Shown here: positions 50,739-59,961 of the stretch, piece after piece
Layout: the number at the start of each line of letters is the position of its first letter
How positions within the stretch are numbered: position 1 is the first letter of the stretch
From: Luteimonas sp. RC10
GTDB taxonomy: Bacteria; Pseudomonadota; Gammaproteobacteria; Xanthomonadales; Xanthomonadaceae
Length of the DNA: 64,000 bases
NCBI RefSeq assembly: GCF_014192745.1
Contig: NZ_JACHYJ010000006.1
Coordinates: 186,001-250,000 of the forward strand
Direction: 5' to 3'
Notes under the pieces: model-generated
Database searches by the model: none
Told to the model about the DNA's origin: nothing
The model's input: the letters and a program-made list of their open reading frames with translations, nothing else
Translations under genes and position numbers: made by a program

Positions 50739-51860
50739 TCAGCCAGCCGATGCCGTCGACCGCGCGTCGGGCCAGGCGTCGACCTCGGTCTCGTCGATGG
50801 CCGGGAACAGCCCCGCCGTCACCTTGCCTCTCTGGCCAACGGCCTGGTCATGTGTCGCCACCGCCCACTCCATGGCTTGCCGCATGCGCGCGATGGCGTG
50901 CCGGCTGGCCGGCTCGGTATCACCGTAGGCATGGAACTCGTGCGTCATGTGGTCCCAGACATCCAGGCGCACGCCTGCCCCCTGGCCGGCGGCCTGCTTG
51001 GCGAACGCGCGGATCATGTCCACCAGGATCTCCTTGTCGCCCGCCTGGATGTACAGCGGCGCCGTGCCGCCAAAATCCTGTCCCATGGGCGAAAGTGCCT
51101 CGTCGGTGTAGGTCCCCTGTCCCTTCAACCACGCCCCGTACTGCAAGGTCTGGTAGCCCTGCACCATGTCGTACCGGTCGTTTCCGAACTGGCTGTCGCC
51201 CAATCGGCCGATGTAGGTCCATGGACTGATCGCGATCGCCAGCAGCGGCTGCGGCAGTTCCGATGCCCGCAGCGCGGCCAAGGTCATCAGCACCAGATGC
51301 CCGCCCGCCGAGTCACCACAGAGGATCAGGTCCGTTGGCGCGATCCCCGTCGTCACCAGGTGCCGGTAAGCGGACAAGGCATCGTCGAGCTGCGCAGGAT
51401 GCGCGTGCTCGGGCGTCATCCGGTATTCCAGCGAGAAGATCCGCACCTGCAGCATGTGCGCCAGCATCGCGATGAAGTTGCGCGTCACCGCCGCATGGAA
51501 GGTATAGCCGCCGCCGTGGAAGTACAGAATCGTCAGCGCACCCGTGTATTCCTTCGGGGTGAACCACGCACCTGGCGGTTCTCCGGCCCCGCTCTCCCGG
51601 ATCTCCACGGGCGGCGGCGGGCCGGCAATCGTGAAGCAACTGTCGAAGTAGGCGCGCCCTTCTGCGATCGTGTCCAGCGAGAAGGCGTGGTTGAATTGGC
51701 GACGATAGAACAGCGTCCCGATTTCAAACGGTATCGACCACTCGGCCACCAACGGTTTGCCGACAACCCGGCGCGCAAGCACCGTCAACGACGTGGTCAG
51801 CAGCACCCAGGCGCTCCGCACTCGATGTGATAGCTTGCCCTGGAACACGGTTCTGGTCAT
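50739..51860 (-). CDS. Alpha/beta hydrolase of the hormone-sensitive lipase family
   Basis: 373 residues from MTRTVFQGKLSHRV. Oxyanion motif YFHGGGYTF, nucleophile elbow GDSAGGHL, acid/His region ending in HMTHEFHAY. Such enzymes cleave short acyl esters. The first 60 residues include a weakly hydrophobic stretch (VLLTTSLTVLARRVVG). It is divergent from the AraC gene at 51976, which may control it. Confidence 0.85.
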   Translation of the reverse strand: MTRTVFQGKLSHRVRSAWVLLTTSLTVLARRVVGKPLVAEWSIPFEIGTLFYRRQFNHAFSLDTIAEGRAYFDSCFTIAGPPPPVEIRESGAGEPPGAWFTPKEYTGALTILYFHGGGYTFHAAVTRNFIAMLAHMLQVRIFSLEYRMTPEHAHPAQLDDALSAYRHLVTTGIAPTDLILCGDSAGGHLVLMTLAALRASELPQPLLAIAISPWTYIGRLGDSQFGNDRYDMVQGYQTLQYGAWLKGQGTYTDEALSPMGQDFGGTAPLYIQAGDKEILVDMIRAFAKQAAGQGAGVRLDVWDHMTHEFHAYGDTEPASRHAIARMRQAMEWAVATHDQAVGQRGKVTAGLFPAIDETEVDAWPDARSTASAG

Positions 51861-51975
51861 GGCGTCTTGCTCGACAGGTCCGGTGGATGAAGGTGGGATT
51901 GTCGAAGGCATGAGACGCGCCGGTATAGAACGCAAGCGACATGTCGGGCGGTCGTCGGAGGCGGCGCGGTTGCAT

Positions 51976-52854
51976 ATGCCGCCGCCCGCCTTGGCCGGCT
52001 GCGTCCATAGCGCGATCGAGCGCGACACGCGCGGGTTGAGTCTCACGGCCGCAGAGCGGATCAACATGTATCCCGCCTCGCCCCTGCCCTCCTTGTCCTG
52101 GATCCTCGACGGGCAGTTGCACATGGTCGACGTCGACGGCGGCGCACCCGCCCGGCCGCGCGACGCGCCATTGCCGGCCCTCGTCTTTGCCGGCCCATTC
52201 CGCAAGCCCGCCGCCAGTTGGTCGCCTGGCCCGGTCCACGCGTTGATGGTCAGCTTCTACCCCGATGCGCTGGTACGGCTGTGGGGCATCCGGTTGCAGG
52301 CGTACGTGGACACCGTCGTCCCCGCCGACCAGGTATTGCCCCCCGAAGCGCTCGCGGCCCTGTCGGGCATCGGCGAATGCGATGCGCCGCTCGACGCGCT
52401 GGACACGCGCTTGACGCCGTTATGGCAGGACGCCCAGCAGGCTGCAGGCATCGTGGGGATCCGCAGTTGGCTGACCTCGCTGACCGCACGGGGCGCCCGC
52501 ACCTCGCTCGGCGTGGGCATGCGACAGGTCCAGCGCCGGATCAAGCAGCTGACCGGACAGAGCCAGCGCGATCTTGAACTGTACGCACGCATCGAAGGCG
52601 CGTTCGCCTATGCCGCGCACCACGCGCCGGATCTGGCCACTGTCGCGGCGAACGCAGGCTACAGCGACCAGTCCCATCTGGGGCGCGAAGTGAAGCGGGT
52701 GACCGGACTGTCGGCGCGGCAGTTGCGCGACAAGACCTGGCAGGACGAGGCGTTCTGGCTCTACAGATTGCTGGATGCAAGCGCTCGGAATGCACCGCCT
52801 GTCGTGGACATGGAGGCAGACGCCAGATCCAATGGGCCGATCCGCTTCGAGTAA
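51976..52854 (+). CDS. AraC-family transcriptional regulator
   Basis: 292 residues from MPPPALAGCVHSAIERD, chosen because AraC proteins of this group begin with such a P-x-P-x-L segment; in-frame ATGs lie at 51910 and further upstream. The N-terminal sensing domain is followed by a C-terminal AraC helix-turn-helix pair (VQRRIKQLTGQSQRDLELYARIEGAF; HHAPDLATVAANAGYSDQSHLGREVKRVTGLSARQL). Divergent from the HSL-type esterase. Confidence 0.82.
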   Translation: MPPPALAGCVHSAIERDTRGLSLTAAERINMYPASPLPSLSWILDGQLHMVDVDGGAPARPRDAPLPALVFAGPFRKPAASWSPGPVHALMVSFYPDALVRLWGIRLQAYVDTVVPADQVLPPEALAALSGIGECDAPLDALDTRLTPLWQDAQQAAGIVGIRSWLTSLTARGARTSLGVGMRQVQRRIKQLTGQSQRDLELYARIEGAFAYAAHHAPDLATVAANAGYSDQSHLGREVKRVTGLSARQLRDKTWQDEAFWLYRLLDASARNAPPVVDMEADARSNGPIRFE

Positions 52855-53035
52855 GCGAGGGCTGAGCGCATGGCATGGGCCCACCCCGACCAGGTCGAAG
52901 ACCGCTGGCGGAACTGATGTCCCAGATCGGATGTCGTCAGCATCAATACCTGCAATGCGAATAAAAGCAGAATAGCTGCAATCAAGGTCAGCGCGGCCAG
53001 TGGACGCTGCCGGCCAACCTCTGCCCAGGCGTGAA

Positions 53036-53962
53036 TCAGCGCGTCGTGACGCCGGCCGCCTGGAACAGCTGATCGCGGAACCAGACACTGGCGGCGTCGT
53101 CCCGGCTGCGCGGATGCCAGTAAGCGCTGATCGTGACCTTGGGCAAAGCCAGCGGCGGCGCGAACAAGTCCAACGAGGCGTCGAAGCGCCGCAACAAGCG
53201 CCCGGGCAGCGTGCACAGCAGATCGGTATTGGCGACCAGCGCTGGCGCCGTCGCATAGCTCTCGGTCGACATGACGACGTGACGGCAACGGCCCAGCTTG
53301 GCGAGCGCCGTATCCACGAAGCCCGAGAACGGATCGCCGGTGGACGAGACCACCAGATGCGCTGCCGCGCAGAACGCCGGCAGGCTCAGCTTGCGGCCGC
53401 CGCGCGGATGCCCCTTGCGCTGGGCGGTGAGGAATGTGTCGGTGAACAAGGTCCGCCCCACCCAGCCGTGCTCGGCAACATCGCTGAGCCCGACGAACAC
53501 ATCCACCTCCCCTTGCTCCAGTTGCGCGGGCAAGGCCTGCATGTCCGGGAGCGCGAAACGGACGCGCACCTGCGGTGCCTGCACCCGCAAACGGTTGACC
53601 AGGTCGGAGCCCAGCATCAGGGCGGGATTGTCGTGCAGCGCGACGACAAAGGTCCGCTGACTGGTGCTGGGCTCGAACGTCGCTGGCGTGAGCAGGTCCG
53701 CAATGCCGCGCAAGACATCGCCCAGCATCGGCCGCAAGGCCAGTGCCCGCGGTGTTGGCACCACGCCGCGGCCACTGGGCGCCGCCACGAACAGCCGATC
53801 GCCGAAGACCTGCCGCAGCCGCGTCAGACGGGCCGACATCGCCGGCTGGCTGATGCCCAGCCGCTGCGCCGCATGCGTGATGTTCTGCTCGGCCAGCAAC
53901 GCGTCCAGCGTCAGCAGCAGGTCCATGTCCAGACCGGGCGGCAAGGCGGCGCGCAGCGACAA
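53036..53962 (-). CDS. LysR-type transcriptional regulator
   Basis: 308 residues from a TTG three bases after the metallo-hydrolase stop, with AGGA nine bases upstream; the first in-frame ATG (53926) lacks a ribosome binding site. Winged helix DMDLLLTLDALLAEQNITHAAQRLGISQPAMSARLTRLRQVFGDRLF and effector domain of the NodD/LinR-like branch. It appears co-transcribed with the metallo-beta-lactamase-fold gene before it. Confidence 0.8.
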   Translation of the reverse strand: MSLRAALPPGLDMDLLLTLDALLAEQNITHAAQRLGISQPAMSARLTRLRQVFGDRLFVAAPSGRGVVPTPRALALRPMLGDVLRGIADLLTPATFEPSTSQRTFVVALHDNPALMLGSDLVNRLRVQAPQVRVRFALPDMQALPAQLEQGEVDVFVGLSDVAEHGWVGRTLFTDTFLTAQRKGHPRGGRKLSLPAFCAAAHLVVSSTGDPFSGFVDTALAKLGRCRHVVMSTESYATAPALVANTDLLCTLPGRLLRRFDASLDLFAPPLALPKVTISAYWHPRSRDDAASVWFRDQLFQAAGVTTR

Positions 53963-53964
53963 GG

Positions 53965-54942
53965 CTAGTGTTCCTGGCGATTGGTGTAGGTGACCGGTAC
54001 CCAATCATAGCCACCGTCCACACCGGCCCGGACGTGACCGATGCCCGGGAACGGGAGATGCGGCGCGGCGATCAGCGTGCGCTCGCGCGCGAACGTGGCG
54101 AACTGCGCCTGGCGCACCGACTTCGCACCCGCAGGATCCTGGTCGTAGGTGATCGTGACCCCCGGCTTGGGAAACTGCACGGCCGCCGCATGGATCAGGT
54201 CGCCCACGAAGGTGATGCTTTCGCCGGCGCTGTCGAGTCGGTAGAACGCGGATCCCGGCGTGTGCCCGGGATGCACCGTGCCAGTGATGCCCGGCAGTAC
54301 CTGCTGCGTGCCCGAGAACGTGGCGACTTGGTCGGCCTCGAGATACGGCGCCAAGGTCATCCGGGCGATCTCGAAGTACTGCGCATCGTAGCCGCTCTCG
54401 CGACGGGCCTCGTCGTCGAAGAAGAAGTCCACGTCCGGCTTGCCGACGTGCACCACGGCATTGGGAAACACGCGCTCGCCATCGCGCACCAGCCCGGCGG
54501 CATGGTCGGAATGGGGGTGCGTGAGCAGCACGTCGGTCACATCCTCCGGGCGCAGGCCCTGGGCGGCCAGGCTCTCGAGCAGACGGCCGCCATTGCCGGG
54601 CCCGAACACCTGCCCTGCGCCGGTATCGACCAGCACGCGATGGCCGGGCAGTTCGACCAGGAAGACATTGATGGACACCTCGATCGGATTGCGCTCGAAG
54701 TTGCGCGCCAGCAGATCGTCAACGGCCTGCGGCGTCGTGCCTTGCAGCAACGGGTGCAGGTCCTGCGCCACCGTGCCATCGGTCAACGCGGTCACCGTGA
54801 CCTCGCCGATGCGCACGCGATAGCCGCCGGCCTGCTGCTGCATCACCTGCGATGGGGGATCGGCCTGGGCGGGGACCGCGGGAACCTGGAACAACACGGC
54901 GGCCAGCAGCGCGGCCGCAAGCGGCGTCCTGGACAGAGACAT
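53965..54942 (-). CDS. Metallo-beta-lactamase-fold hydrolase, exported
   Basis: 325 residues with a signal peptide (MSLSRTPLAAALLAAVLFQVPAVPAQA). The zinc-binding HxHxDH motif is THPHSDHAAG, with further ligands in VHPGHTPGS and VGDLIHA. It resembles quorum-quenching lactonases and methyl parathion hydrolase relatives (the segment NVFLVELPGHRVLVDTGAG is typical). Substrate unknown; a lactone is plausible. The LysR gene follows on the same strand. Confidence 0.87.
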   Translation of the reverse strand: MSLSRTPLAAALLAAVLFQVPAVPAQADPPSQVMQQQAGGYRVRIGEVTVTALTDGTVAQDLHPLLQGTTPQAVDDLLARNFERNPIEVSINVFLVELPGHRVLVDTGAGQVFGPGNGGRLLESLAAQGLRPEDVTDVLLTHPHSDHAAGLVRDGERVFPNAVVHVGKPDVDFFFDDEARRESGYDAQYFEIARMTLAPYLEADQVATFSGTQQVLPGITGTVHPGHTPGSAFYRLDSAGESITFVGDLIHAAAVQFPKPGVTITYDQDPAGAKSVRQAQFATFARERTLIAAPHLPFPGIGHVRAGVDGGYDWVPVTYTNRQEH

Positions 54943-55046
54943 GTGCAATGCGCTCCGGAGAAGGGATGCCCCATCGTAGGCACTGCCCCCGCCATCCAAC
55001 CAGACAGCTGCAATCGATAGGCGTCATCCACGCCGTGGATAGCGCG

Positions 55047-56258
55047 TCACTGCGCTTGCGCGCGGCGCAACACCTCCGCATGGGCGAACAGGGCCTTGAG
55101 AATGCCGTCGTAGGCCTTCTCCGTTCCCTCGCCCGAGGTGTTGGTGAAGAAGACAACCCCGGTGCGCAAGTCGGGCGTGGCCAGCATCTCGGTCTTCATG
55201 CCCGGATCGCTGCCGCCGTGACCGACATACCGCGTGTTGTACTTCGTCTGCCAGAACAAGCCGGAGTTCTTCTCGGCGATGTCGACATTGCCGGGCTTGT
55301 GGGTGGGGGTGAACTGCAGGCGCAGCATCTCGTCCACCGAGTTCTGCTGCAGCACGCGGTTCTCGTTCCCCTGTCCGCGATTGAGCAGCGCGATGAAGAA
55401 CTTCGACAGATCCTCGACCGAAGTCCGCACGCCGCCATCCGGCCACGTGGTCACGGTATAGGGCTGGATCGCAATCGCCATCTCGTCCTGCGCGATATAC
55501 AGCGTGGCGTCCGGCGTCGCGCCGGCGGGAGTCAAGTGCCAGCGCGTGCTGTGCATGCCCAGCGGCTCGAACAGGCGGCGTTGCGCATAGCGCGCCAGCG
55601 GCTCGCCCGTGACCCGCTCGACGATGTAACCGGCCAGGCCCGCGCCGATGTTGGAATAGTCGCGCTCCGCGCCCGGAGCCGCGGACAGGAAGTTATCGGG
55701 CGCGTAGTCGGCGCCGCCCACGGCCAGGTAGCCTTTCAGGAACTCGCCCAGCGGTTGCGGCGCGTCGCGGCCGAAGTGATAGCTGGTGGCATACAGCGAC
55801 CAACGATCGCTGATGCTGGACGTGTGGGTCGCCAGTTGTCGCAGCGTGATCGGCTGGTCCGGATAATGCGGGTTGCGGACCGCGAATGGCAGATAGCCGC
55901 TCACGTCCGCATCGAGCGACAACAGGCCCTCCTCCTGCGCCCGCATCATCGCCGCGCCCACGACGGACTTGCTGATGGACGCAATGTTCATCACCGTGTC
56001 CGTGGTGAACGGCCGCCCAGAGTCCCGATCGGCCAGGCCATAACCGCCCCGCCACACCACCTCGCCATCCAGAATGACCGCGGCGGCGACTCCGACCAGG
56101 TGGCCCTCGGCCATCTGGCGCCGGATCTCGGCATCGACCGGCGCGCTGTCAGCAGGCGTGGTGGCGGGGACGGCGGGCGTCTGCGCCGTCGCCATTGTCG
56201 AGTACATACCGAGCAACCCGGCAAGGATGCCGGCGACCACTGCGTAGCGAACGGCCAT
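55047..56258 (-). CDS. Class C beta-lactamase-like serine hydrolase, exported
   Basis: 403 residues with a signal peptide (MAVRYAVVAGILAGLLGMYSTMATA). Complete motif set: S-I-S-K (ASISKSVVG), Y-S-N (RDYSNIGAG) and GHGGSDPG as the HGG third motif. Likely an esterase, D-peptidase or LACTB-like enzyme. It is the fourth penicillin-binding-fold hydrolase seen in the window, after those at 6471, 12730 and 49372. Confidence 0.85.
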   Translation of the reverse strand: MAVRYAVVAGILAGLLGMYSTMATAQTPAVPATTPADSAPVDAEIRRQMAEGHLVGVAAAVILDGEVVWRGGYGLADRDSGRPFTTDTVMNIASISKSVVGAAMMRAQEEGLLSLDADVSGYLPFAVRNPHYPDQPITLRQLATHTSSISDRWSLYATSYHFGRDAPQPLGEFLKGYLAVGGADYAPDNFLSAAPGAERDYSNIGAGLAGYIVERVTGEPLARYAQRRLFEPLGMHSTRWHLTPAGATPDATLYIAQDEMAIAIQPYTVTTWPDGGVRTSVEDLSKFFIALLNRGQGNENRVLQQNSVDEMLRLQFTPTHKPGNVDIAEKNSGLFWQTKYNTRYVGHGGSDPGMKTEMLATPDLRTGVVFFTNTSGEGTEKAYDGILKALFAHAEVLRRAQAQ

Positions 56259-56394
56259 GGGAAACTCCACCTGGGAGCTCGGATTCTTCGGCCCGCCAGG
56301 GCAACTGGCAGGTGCCATTCGTCATCCCCCGCCCACTGCGGCGGTCAGAGCCGCCCTGCCAGGCCGGAGCCGCGCCCCTCGCCACTGCTCGACG

Positions 56395-56769
56395 CTAGTC
56401 CAGATACTTTCCCGAGCCCGCGCCGTCCTTGTGCCGCACCCGCAACTGCGCCAGGAGCTCGGGCGCCAGCAACCGGGCGTTGATGCCATGTCGCGTGCGG
56501 CCGGACGCGCGCGGCGCCCAATGGGTGACGCAGCCACACGTGCTGCACCGATGGAAGTCGACGTGCCGCCCATTCCAGGCATAGGTGTCGGTACCCTCGC
56601 CCACCGACAGCCCGGTGATCTCGGACGCCTCGTAGTACACCCACAGCACGCCGTAACGTCGGCACAGGCTGCAATTGCAGTCGATGACCTCGGTAGGCGG
56701 GCGGCTGAAGTGCATCACCACGGCACCGCAGTGGCAGCTGGCTTGCACGTCGCGGATGGACTCGGTCAT
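56395..56769 (-). CDS. GFA family zinc protein (glutathione-dependent formaldehyde-activating-like)
   Basis: 124 residues from MTESIRDVQ, with GGAG six bases upstream; an ATG four codons earlier is possible. Zinc ligands are the family's Cys pattern: SCHCGAV, DCNCSLCRRYG and RCSTCGCVTHW. GFA/CENP-V domain proteins bind two zincs; few have a proven reaction. Confidence 0.87.
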   Translation of the reverse strand: MTESIRDVQASCHCGAVVMHFSRPPTEVIDCNCSLCRRYGVLWVYYEASEITGLSVGEGTDTYAWNGRHVDFHRCSTCGCVTHWAPRASGRTRHGINARLLAPELLAQLRVRHKDGAGSGKYLD

Positions 56770-56814
56770 TGCGGTCTCCATGGGGGATGGCGTCAATGCG
56801 ATGGACGGTGTGGA

Positions 56815-57756
56815 TCAGTCGTTGAAGACAATCGCCGCGAAGTCCTCGATCGCCCGTACCGTGGCCTCGGGCTGTTCCTCCATCAGCCAGTGCCCGGCCC
56901 CGTCCACGCGCAGCGTGGTGATGTTGGTCGCACCGTGCGCGGCGAAGGACTGCGTCATGACCGGCAGCGCTTCGCCGGTCGACAATGCGCCGCCCACGAC
57001 GAGCATCGGCACGGCGAACCGGGCATCCTGCGCCTGGAAGAAGGCCGCGTCCTCAGCAAAGGCGCGGTAGAACGCGAAGCCGGCGCGCAGGCGCTCCGGG
57101 GTCTCGTAGGACTTGGCATACACCGCGATGGCATCGTCTGGGATCGCATCGGGGTTCGCGGCGACCTGGCGGATGAAATAGCGGACATATGCCGCCTGAC
57201 GGCCCTGCACCAGCGCTTCCGCCAGACCCACCTGATTGTGGAAATCGTAGTGCCAGGCGTGCGGACTCGCCGCGATGGCATCGGCCGGGTCCAGACCCGG
57301 AATCGGAACATCGAGGATCGCCACGCCACGCACCGCGTCCGGATACTGCCGGGCGTAGGCATAGGCAACCATACCGCCGATGTCGTGCCCGACGATCAGG
57401 GGATCGTCCAGGCCCAGATGATCGACGAAGGCTTTGATGTCGGTGGCAAGCGAGGCCTTGTCCCAGCGTTGCCTCGGCGCCGTGCTGCCGCCAACGCCAC
57501 TGAGATCGGGCGCATACACCCGATACGTCTTGGCGAGCGTCGGCAGGATCGGCTTGAACGCATCCGCACTCTGCGGCCAGCCATGCAACAGGACGATGGC
57601 GTGGTCGCCAGCGCCGGCCGACAAGTAGCGCACGGTCTGGTCGCCTACCTGCACCGTCTGGTCGCGGATGTCCGATTGCGCCACCGCCGGTGCGAGCCAG
57701 AACAACGTGGCCAGAACGAACAGGACAACACGCAGTGTACGGATCGATGTCGTCAT
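56815..57756 (-). CDS. Exported alpha/beta hydrolase, epoxide/haloalkane hydrolase-like
   Basis: 313 residues with a signal peptide (to PAVAQS, about 28). LLHGWPQSADAFKPILPTLA, nucleophile elbow VGHDIGGMVAYA with Asp as nucleophile, and GAGHWLMEE at the C-terminus. An Asp nucleophile indicates an epoxide hydrolase or dehalogenase-type reaction. The ATG overlaps the methyltransferase stop (ATGA), so the two are coupled. Confidence 0.87.
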   Translation of the reverse strand: MTTSIRTLRVVLFVLATLFWLAPAVAQSDIRDQTVQVGDQTVRYLSAGAGDHAIVLLHGWPQSADAFKPILPTLAKTYRVYAPDLSGVGGSTAPRQRWDKASLATDIKAFVDHLGLDDPLIVGHDIGGMVAYAYARQYPDAVRGVAILDVPIPGLDPADAIAASPHAWHYDFHNQVGLAEALVQGRQAAYVRYFIRQVAANPDAIPDDAIAVYAKSYETPERLRAGFAFYRAFAEDAAFFQAQDARFAVPMLVVGGALSTGEALPVMTQSFAAHGATNITTLRVDGAGHWLMEEQPEATVRAIEDFAAIVFND

Positions 57757-58445
57757 CTTGATTCGACTCCCGAGTAGAGCGGGTCGCAGCGCTCGATCGC
57801 CACGATCGTGTCGAGCACGCTCGCCTGCTCGCCGGACGGGCCGAACGCCGTGCGCGAAAGCGAACCGACGAACACCTCCCGCCACTGCGCAGGCGCCAAT
57901 GCCAGTGCGGCCAGTTCATCGGCGGCGCTCGGGTACACCGTGTCCGGCGCACTCCACGACCACGGCGCGCGCGAGCCATGGGTGACGAGCAGCAGCAAGC
58001 CCCCTGCCCCGACCGCCTGCGCGGCGCGCCGCAGCACCTGGGTGCGGCCAAAGGGCATCGGCGACTGCAGGAACAGCGCCGTCACCAGATCGAACGTGCC
58101 TTCCGGGAAGCTCTCGCCCAGCTCGTGACGTTCGAACTGGACATGGCCGGCCACCCCCGCGGCGCTGGCCGCCACTCGCGCCGCTTCGAGGGCCGTCTCG
58201 GAGATATCGACCCCGGTGACCATCCAGCCGCGCTGCGCCAGCCAGATCGCATCGTCGCCACGGGCGCAGCCCAGCTCCAAGGCACGCCCCGGCGGGCGCC
58301 CTTCGGCAAAGCGCGTCAACACTTCAGACGGCCGCCCGCTGGTCGGCGTGGTTCTGCCGGCGTAGACGCGCTCCCAGAAAGCGTGCGCGGTGTCGTCAGT
58401 GTGTTCCCCTGCAGAGGGCGCTGCATGTCGGTTCGAAGAAGTCAT
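57753..58445 (-). CDS. Class I SAM-dependent methyltransferase (TehB-like)
   Basis: 230 residues from MTSSNRHAAPSAGEHTDD. SAM-binding motif I is ALELGCARGDDAIWLAQRGW, then VTGVDISETALEAAR and TFDLVTALFLQSP. The small size and layout fit TehB/thiopurine-like detoxifying methyltransferases. It is divergent from the Rrf2 gene with a conspicuous inverted repeat between, and is followed by an exported hydrolase. Confidence 0.85.
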   Translation of the reverse strand: MTSSNRHAAPSAGEHTDDTAHAFWERVYAGRTTPTSGRPSEVLTRFAEGRPPGRALELGCARGDDAIWLAQRGWMVTGVDISETALEAARVAASAAGVAGHVQFERHELGESFPEGTFDLVTALFLQSPMPFGRTQVLRRAAQAVGAGGLLLLVTHGSRAPWSWSAPDTVYPSAADELAALALAPAQWREVFVGSLSRTAFGPSGEQASVLDTIVAIERCDPLYSGVESR

Positions 58446-58504
58446 GTAACATACGATGTACCGTAAGTGTGCGGGCGTCAACCCTCGTGCGTTCATTTGT
58501 TACA
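58445..58504. promoter_or_regulatory. Divergent promoter region with TGTAACA/TGTTACA arms
   Basis: TGTAACA (58445-58451, touching the methyltransferase start codon) and its inverse TGTTACA (58498-58504, just before the AGAAGGAG of the Rrf2 gene) bracket the gap; ACAT-ACG-ATGT lies at 58450-58460. Probable Rrf2 operator region. Confidence 0.45.
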
Positions 58505-58518
58505 GAAGGAGTCAAGCC

Positions 58519-58941
58519 GTGCGTCGAGACAGCCGCCTCCCCCGGGTCCTGCACGCGCTGCTGCATCTCGAGCGCATGGAGGGCCTGGCCACCTCGGAGC
58601 TGATTGCCCAGATGCTGGGCACCAATCCGTCCGTGGTCCGCCGCACGATGGGGGGCCTGCGCGAGGCCGGCATCGTGGTCTCCGTCAAAGGGCATGGCGG
58701 CGGCTGGTCGCTCGCCAAGCCACTGACCGACGTCTCGCTGCTCGAGATCTACCGCGCGCTCGGCGCACCCACGCTGTTCGCCATCGGCAGCGATGACGAG
58801 CAGACCACCTGCCTGCTGGCCCGCGCCGCGAACGCGGCCACCGCCCATGCGCTGGCCCATGCGCAGCAGCAGTTCGAGGACCATCTGGGCAGCGTGTCCG
58901 TCGCGGACCTGGCCGCAGACTTTCGCGCCTGGCAGGGCTGA
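58519..58941 (+). CDS. Rrf2-family transcriptional regulator
   Basis: 140 residues from a GTG preceded by AGAAGGAG seven bases away; this gives the standard Rrf2 N-terminus (V)RRDSRLPRVLHALLHL. Winged helix with TSELIAQMLGTNPSVVRRTMGGLREAGIV and the wing GHGGGWSLAKPLTDVSL. Only one Cys is present (Cys98), so the three-Cys iron-sulfur site of IscR/NsrR is absent; it is closer to YwnA/CymR-like members. Probable repressor of the divergent methyltransferase operon. Confidence 0.88.
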   Translation: MRRDSRLPRVLHALLHLERMEGLATSELIAQMLGTNPSVVRRTMGGLREAGIVVSVKGHGGGWSLAKPLTDVSLLEIYRALGAPTLFAIGSDDEQTTCLLARAANAATAHALAHAQQQFEDHLGSVSVADLAADFRAWQG

Positions 58942-59197
58942 GTCTGGGAGGTTAAGGCGCTGCCGCGTGCGTGAGGCGCGCCCGCGACGGCGACAGAATT
59001 GCCCGGCTCCGACACCGCATCGCCTTGCCTGCACACTGTTGGAGGCGAGCACAGCGAGAGATTGGCTGTTCACGGTTCGTGTCGAGCATGAGCCGCACGC
59101 ACACCGGCTGGGAGCCCAGCCTGCCCTCGGGTCACAATGCGGCCACTGCCTGCCCCGTGGGGCAAGCCATCACTCAACGCATGAAGGCCGCGCCAGA

Positions 59198-59611
59198 ATG
59201 AAGGCTCTTATCAAAATCGCGATCCTGTTGCTGCCTCTCGGCGTGTCGGGCTGTGTGATCGGCAATGGAAGAATCTGCGGGCCGCAGACGCCGAGGATCT
59301 ACTGCGACAAAGAGGCATTCGACAGCCTGCACAACCAGCCTTCGCTCATGGAAAGATGGCAGCACCCCGCACGCCCGCAGATCGAGCGACCCCAGGATTG
59401 GATCGCTTGCGGTGGCAGCGCTGATGGCGGCTATGCGGCGGTGTCCGCAAGCACGGATGCGGAGCGCGTAACGCTGTCTAGGGACAACTTCGACCAAATC
59501 CAGCGCTGCATGATGGGCAAGGGCTATCGCTACACAGGCACGTGCGAAGGCAAAATTCCCAGCCAGTACCCGGCCTGCCAGCGCCCGGAGGGAGCCGCGG
59601 CTGATCGTTGA
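59198..59611 (+). CDS. Small predicted lipoprotein, unknown function
   Basis: 137 residues. Lipoprotein signal MKALIKIAILLLPLGVSGC with lipobox VSGC and Cys19. The mature part is Cys-rich for its size, with a C-terminal NFDQIQRCMMGKGYRYTGTCEGK that resembles small lipoproteins ending in a GYR/GYxY segment. No known domain recognised. It lies after 256 bases (58942-59197) in which I see nothing definite, at the edge of the accessory patch. Its 3' part is antisense to the readthrough tail of the broken GNAT gene. Confidence 0.6.
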   Translation: MKALIKIAILLLPLGVSGCVIGNGRICGPQTPRIYCDKEAFDSLHNQPSLMERWQHPARPQIERPQDWIACGGSADGGYAAVSASTDAERVTLSRDNFDQIQRCMMGKGYRYTGTCEGKIPSQYPACQRPEGAAADR

Positions 59612-59640
59612 CCGACACCAAGCAATATGGCTCGAGCCTG

Positions 59641-59958
59641 TTAGAACACCCGGTTTGGGTCTTGCCGCTCTTTGCCGCAGCCCGACCCGCGTCCCTCGCG
59701 CCGGATAGTCGGGCTGCGGTCGATAGGCAGGAAGCCACGCACGATCTTCGGGCTTGAGGTCTTCCAACTGCATTTGGGCGGCAGACAACGCGCAGTAGCC
59801 AAGCACGCGCCCTGGGGCGCTGTCGTCGACGAGGACATGCGTCGTCGCAATGCCATCCCGGTGGTGCTGGCTCGCTTGCCGGCGCAGGTAGTCATCGAGC
59901 GCCCGGACACCACATGAGAATCTGCTCCCGTCGTGCAGCGCGAAACCAGCGCCGTGCG
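59641..59958 (-). pseudogene. Truncated GNAT toxin (TacT-like)
   Basis: Reading minus from about 59958, one frame gives FSCGVRALDDYLRRQASQ, then HVLVDD and VLGYCALSAAQMQLEDL, the N-terminal half of TacT-type acetyltransferase toxins that follow DUF1778 antitoxins. No ATG, GTG or TTG is in frame near the antitoxin stop. The sequence leaves the family at about YPARGTRVG, before the acetyl-CoA-binding loop, and then runs open into DNA antisense to the lipoprotein gene. It is therefore judged non-functional. The edges are approximate. Confidence 0.6.
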
Positions 59959-59961
59959 TCG

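Noticed and set aside
55047-56258. Lasso peptide isopeptidase among the exported hydrolases
   Set aside because: Lasso isopeptidases are prolyl-oligopeptidase-like; this and the other hydrolases here have the penicillin-binding-protein SxxK/YxN fold and lie outside the lasso cluster.
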